From the NCBI RefSeq assembly GCF_007655005.1, contig NZ_SZVW01000029.1, forward strand, positions 56,200 to 120,199: a stretch of DNA of 64,000 nt, in the 5' to 3' direction. The notes beneath the pieces were generated by a model that did not search any database, was not told where the DNA came from, and saw only the letters and a list, made by a program, of their open reading frames with translations. The DNA is from Streptomyces tibetensis. Lineage in GTDB: Bacteria > Actinomycetota > Actinomycetes > Streptomycetales > Streptomycetaceae. Numbering within the stretch: the stretch's first letter is position 1; each line of letters opens with the position of its first letter. Below are positions 62,098 to 64,000 of this stretch, piece after piece. Made by a program: the position numbers and the translations under genes.

Positions 62098-63371
62098 CGC
62101 CCGGCACCGCAACCCTCACGATGGACCCCGTGACGGAAAACCGGGCGCCGGAGCCCCTCACCGAGTACGCCCACCGCCTCACCCGCAGGGTGCGCGCCTT
62201 CGACCGACGCCACCCGCTGCTGTGGGACCTGCACTTCACCGCTTTCTGGGTGACAGCCGCCCTGATCGACTACGCCGGCGGCGGCTGGCGCCACAACGCC
62301 CACAGCCTCGACGTCCCCGGCTGGCTGCTCCTGACCATGAGCCTCGGCCTCTCGGTCCCCCTCGTCCGGCGCCGTACCCACCCCGGGGCCGCCCTGGCCG
62401 TCATGGTCCCCTTCGCCGTCGCCAACGCCTGGACGGGCGCGGCCCTCCAGGCGGCTCTGCTCCAGCTGGTCCTCGTCTACCATCTCGCCCTGCGCCGCCC
62501 TTTGCGCGACTTGTGGTGGGCGACGGCCCTGGTGCTCGCCCCGGTCCTGCTGTCGGCCGCCCGCCACGGGGAGGGGACCTGGGACCAGCAGATCGGCTCC
62601 CACCTGTTGTCCGTCACGGTGGCCGTCCTCATCGGCGTCACGGTCCGCACCCGCCGCGGCTACACGGAGGCGCTGGAGGACCGGGCCCGCCGCCTGGAGA
62701 CGGAACGCGACCAGCAGGCACAGCTCGCCACCGCCGCCGAACGTGCCCGCATCGCCCGCGAGATGCACGACATCATCGGCCACAACCTCTCCGTCATCAC
62801 CGGCCTCGCCGACGGGGGCCGGTACGCGGCCGCCAAGTCCCCCGAACGCGCCGCCCAGGCCCTGGACGCCATCGCCGGCACCAGCCGTCAGGCCCTCACC
62901 GAACTCCGGCGCCTCCTCGACGTCCTGCGCGAGGAGGAGAAGCAACAGGCCGAGCTGACCCCCCAGCCCGGTCTCACCGACCTCGACGGGCTCCTCGACG
63001 GCGTCCGCTCCACGGGCCTCCCCGTCAGCACCACCACCCACGGGGTCCCCGACCTCCCGCCGGGCCGCCAGCTCACCGTCTACCGCGTCATCCAGGAAGC
63101 CCTCACCAACACCCTCAAGCACGGCGGCCCCGACGCCACCGCCGCGATAGAGCTCTCCTACGAGTTGAAGGCCTCCGTCACCGTAACGATCACGGACACG
63201 GGCCACGGCCACCCCGCCGACGGTCCCGGCCGCGACCGTGGGGGCCGGGGACTTCCCGGAATGCGCGAGCGAACGGCCCTGTACGGCGGCACACTTGAGG
63301 CCGGCCCGCGCCCCCACCCCGAGCAGGGCTGGCGTGTCCGCCTGCATCTCCCGGAGGAATCCCCGCAGTGA
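62094..63371 (+). CDS. Sensor histidine kinase, NarL/DesK type
   Basis: The 425-residue protein has about five helices in the first 190 residues and a coiled-coil linker (EALEDRARRLETERDQQA). HisKA_3 with acceptor histidine in REMHDIIGHNLSV and HATPase_c (VIQEALTNTLKHGG, GRGLPGM) follow. It overlaps the response regulator by 4 bases and a small membrane frame upstream. GTG 62094 is the likely start; ATG 62121 is an alternative. The signal is unknown. Confidence 0.87.
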   Translation: MTPGTATLTMDPVTENRAPEPLTEYAHRLTRRVRAFDRRHPLLWDLHFTAFWVTAALIDYAGGGWRHNAHSLDVPGWLLLTMSLGLSVPLVRRRTHPGAALAVMVPFAVANAWTGAALQAALLQLVLVYHLALRRPLRDLWWATALVLAPVLLSAARHGEGTWDQQIGSHLLSVTVAVLIGVTVRTRRGYTEALEDRARRLETERDQQAQLATAAERARIAREMHDIIGHNLSVITGLADGGRYAAAKSPERAAQALDAIAGTSRQALTELRRLLDVLREEEKQQAELTPQPGLTDLDGLLDGVRSTGLPVSTTTHGVPDLPPGRQLTVYRVIQEALTNTLKHGGPDATAAIELSYELKASVTVTITDTGHGHPADGPGRDRGGRGLPGMRERTALYGGTLEAGPRPHPEQGWRVRLHLPEESPQ

Positions 63372-64000
63372 CCACGGTTCTGATCGCCGACGACCAGCCC
63401 CTTCAGCGTTTCGGCTCCCGCATGCTGCTGGAGAGCCAGGACGACATGACGGTCGTGGGCGAGGCACCGAACGGCAGCGAGGCGGTCCGCCTGGCGGCCG
63501 AGCTCCGCCCCGATGTCGTCCTCATGGACATTCGCATGCCCGGCCTCGACGGCATCGAGGCGACCCGCCGCATCACCGCCGCCGGCGACCGCACCCGCAT
63601 CCTGATCGTCACCACCTTCGACCTGGACGAGTACGCCTACGCCGGCCTCCGCGCAGGCGCCTCCGGCTTCCTCGTCAAGGACGCCCAGCCCGAGGAGCTC
63701 CTCGCCGGCATCCGCGCGGTGGCCACCGGCGACGCGGTCGTCGCTCCCAGCCTGACCCGCCGCCTCCTTGACGCCTACGTCCACCACCTCCCGGCCGGCC
63801 CCGGCACGGAGGCCGGTACACAGGAGGACGCCCGCCTCGCGTCCCTCACCGACCGGGAACGCGAAATCCTCACGGTCATCGGCCAGGGCTGGACGAACAC
63901 GGAGATAGCCACGCGTCTTCATCTCGCCGAGTCGACGGTGAAGACCCATGTGGGCCGCATTCTCGCGAAGACCGGTTCCCGTGACCGCATTCAGGCAGTC
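63368..64000 (+). CDS. LuxR/NarL-family response regulator (cut by window end)
   Basis: The GTG at 63368 overlaps the kinase stop. The receiver has acidic residues DDQ at 8-10, acceptor D54 in VVLMDIRMPG and lysine in FLVKD. The LuxR domain includes LTDREREILTVIGQG and LAESTVKTHVGRILAKTG. The reading frame is still open at base 64000, so only a short C-terminal piece is missing. It forms one system with the kinase. Confidence 0.88.
   Translation, partial: MTTVLIADDQPLQRFGSRMLLESQDDMTVVGEAPNGSEAVRLAAELRPDVVLMDIRMPGLDGIEATRRITAAGDRTRILIVTTFDLDEYAYAGLRAGASGFLVKDAQPEELLAGIRAVATGDAVVAPSLTRRLLDAYVHHLPAGPGTEAGTQEDARLASLTDREREILTVIGQGWTNTEIATRLHLAESTVKTHVGRILAKTGSRDRIQAV

Overview
The window is very GC-rich, densely coded DNA with short intergenic gaps, many GTG and TTG starts and ATGA/GTGA overlaps. 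Its gene content points to Streptomyces: glnR, mycothiol synthase mshD, DUF397/DUF5753 genes, csoR and the cmdABCDEF operon. From memory, gene order from about 4.2 kb rightwards follows the SCO4161 to SCO4126 stretch of S. coelicolor read backwards, interrupted by accessory insertions. The genus is confident; the species is not determined.

Layout. 0-2.8 kb: a DedA membrane protein and a NarL-type two-component pair. 2.8-7.2 kb: a membrane protein, a MoaD/ThiS-like protein, an alpha/beta hydrolase, the nitrogen regulator GlnR and a LacI regulator. 7.2-10.9 kb: an HtrA-type protease followed by a CssRS-like secretion-stress two-component system. 10.9-16.3 kb: an accessory stretch with a PIN toxin-antitoxin pair, a DUF397 relic, a secreted protein with an aerolysin-like pattern, a pectate lyase-pectinesterase fusion and a GH5 glycosidase. 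16.5-20.9 kb: a DUF2993 protein and an unusual pair of genes, a KAP P-loop NTPase and an Hsp70/actin-like ATPase. 21-27 kb: 5'-nucleotidase, MshD, decayed regulator genes, a large inverted repeat and a LysR regulator. 26.5-34.9 kb: two divergent ABC-transporter operons with a broken TnpB element between them. One operon is led by a sigma region 2-membrane fusion, the other by a GntR/YtrA regulator.

35-45.2 kb is a phosphate block: ppk, CHAD protein, NUDIX hydrolase, pstSCAB behind clear PHO boxes, and convergent pit with its PhoU-like partner. 45.4-53.4 kb holds csoR with its operator, small proteins, a lipoprotein, a bicovalent flavin oxidase, a PAP2 phosphatase, a transglycosylase/NlpC wall hydrolase and two secreted proteases. 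53.9-61.3 kb is cmdF-cmdA, a type IV secretion-like membrane machine known in S. coelicolor for its role in differentiation. The window ends with a GNAT protein and a two-component system whose response regulator is cut by the window edge.

The strongest candidate for a poorly described system is the KAP NTPase plus Hsp70-like ATPase pair. Other notable items are the roughly 690-bp inverted repeat, a 44-bp palindromic insertion in the TnpB zinc finger, a 44-bp tandem duplication separating two coupled permeases, the sigma2-membrane fusion, and the degenerate VirD4-like CmdA. No tRNA, rRNA or CRISPR array was recognised. All calls are by eye from sequence; no database search was run.
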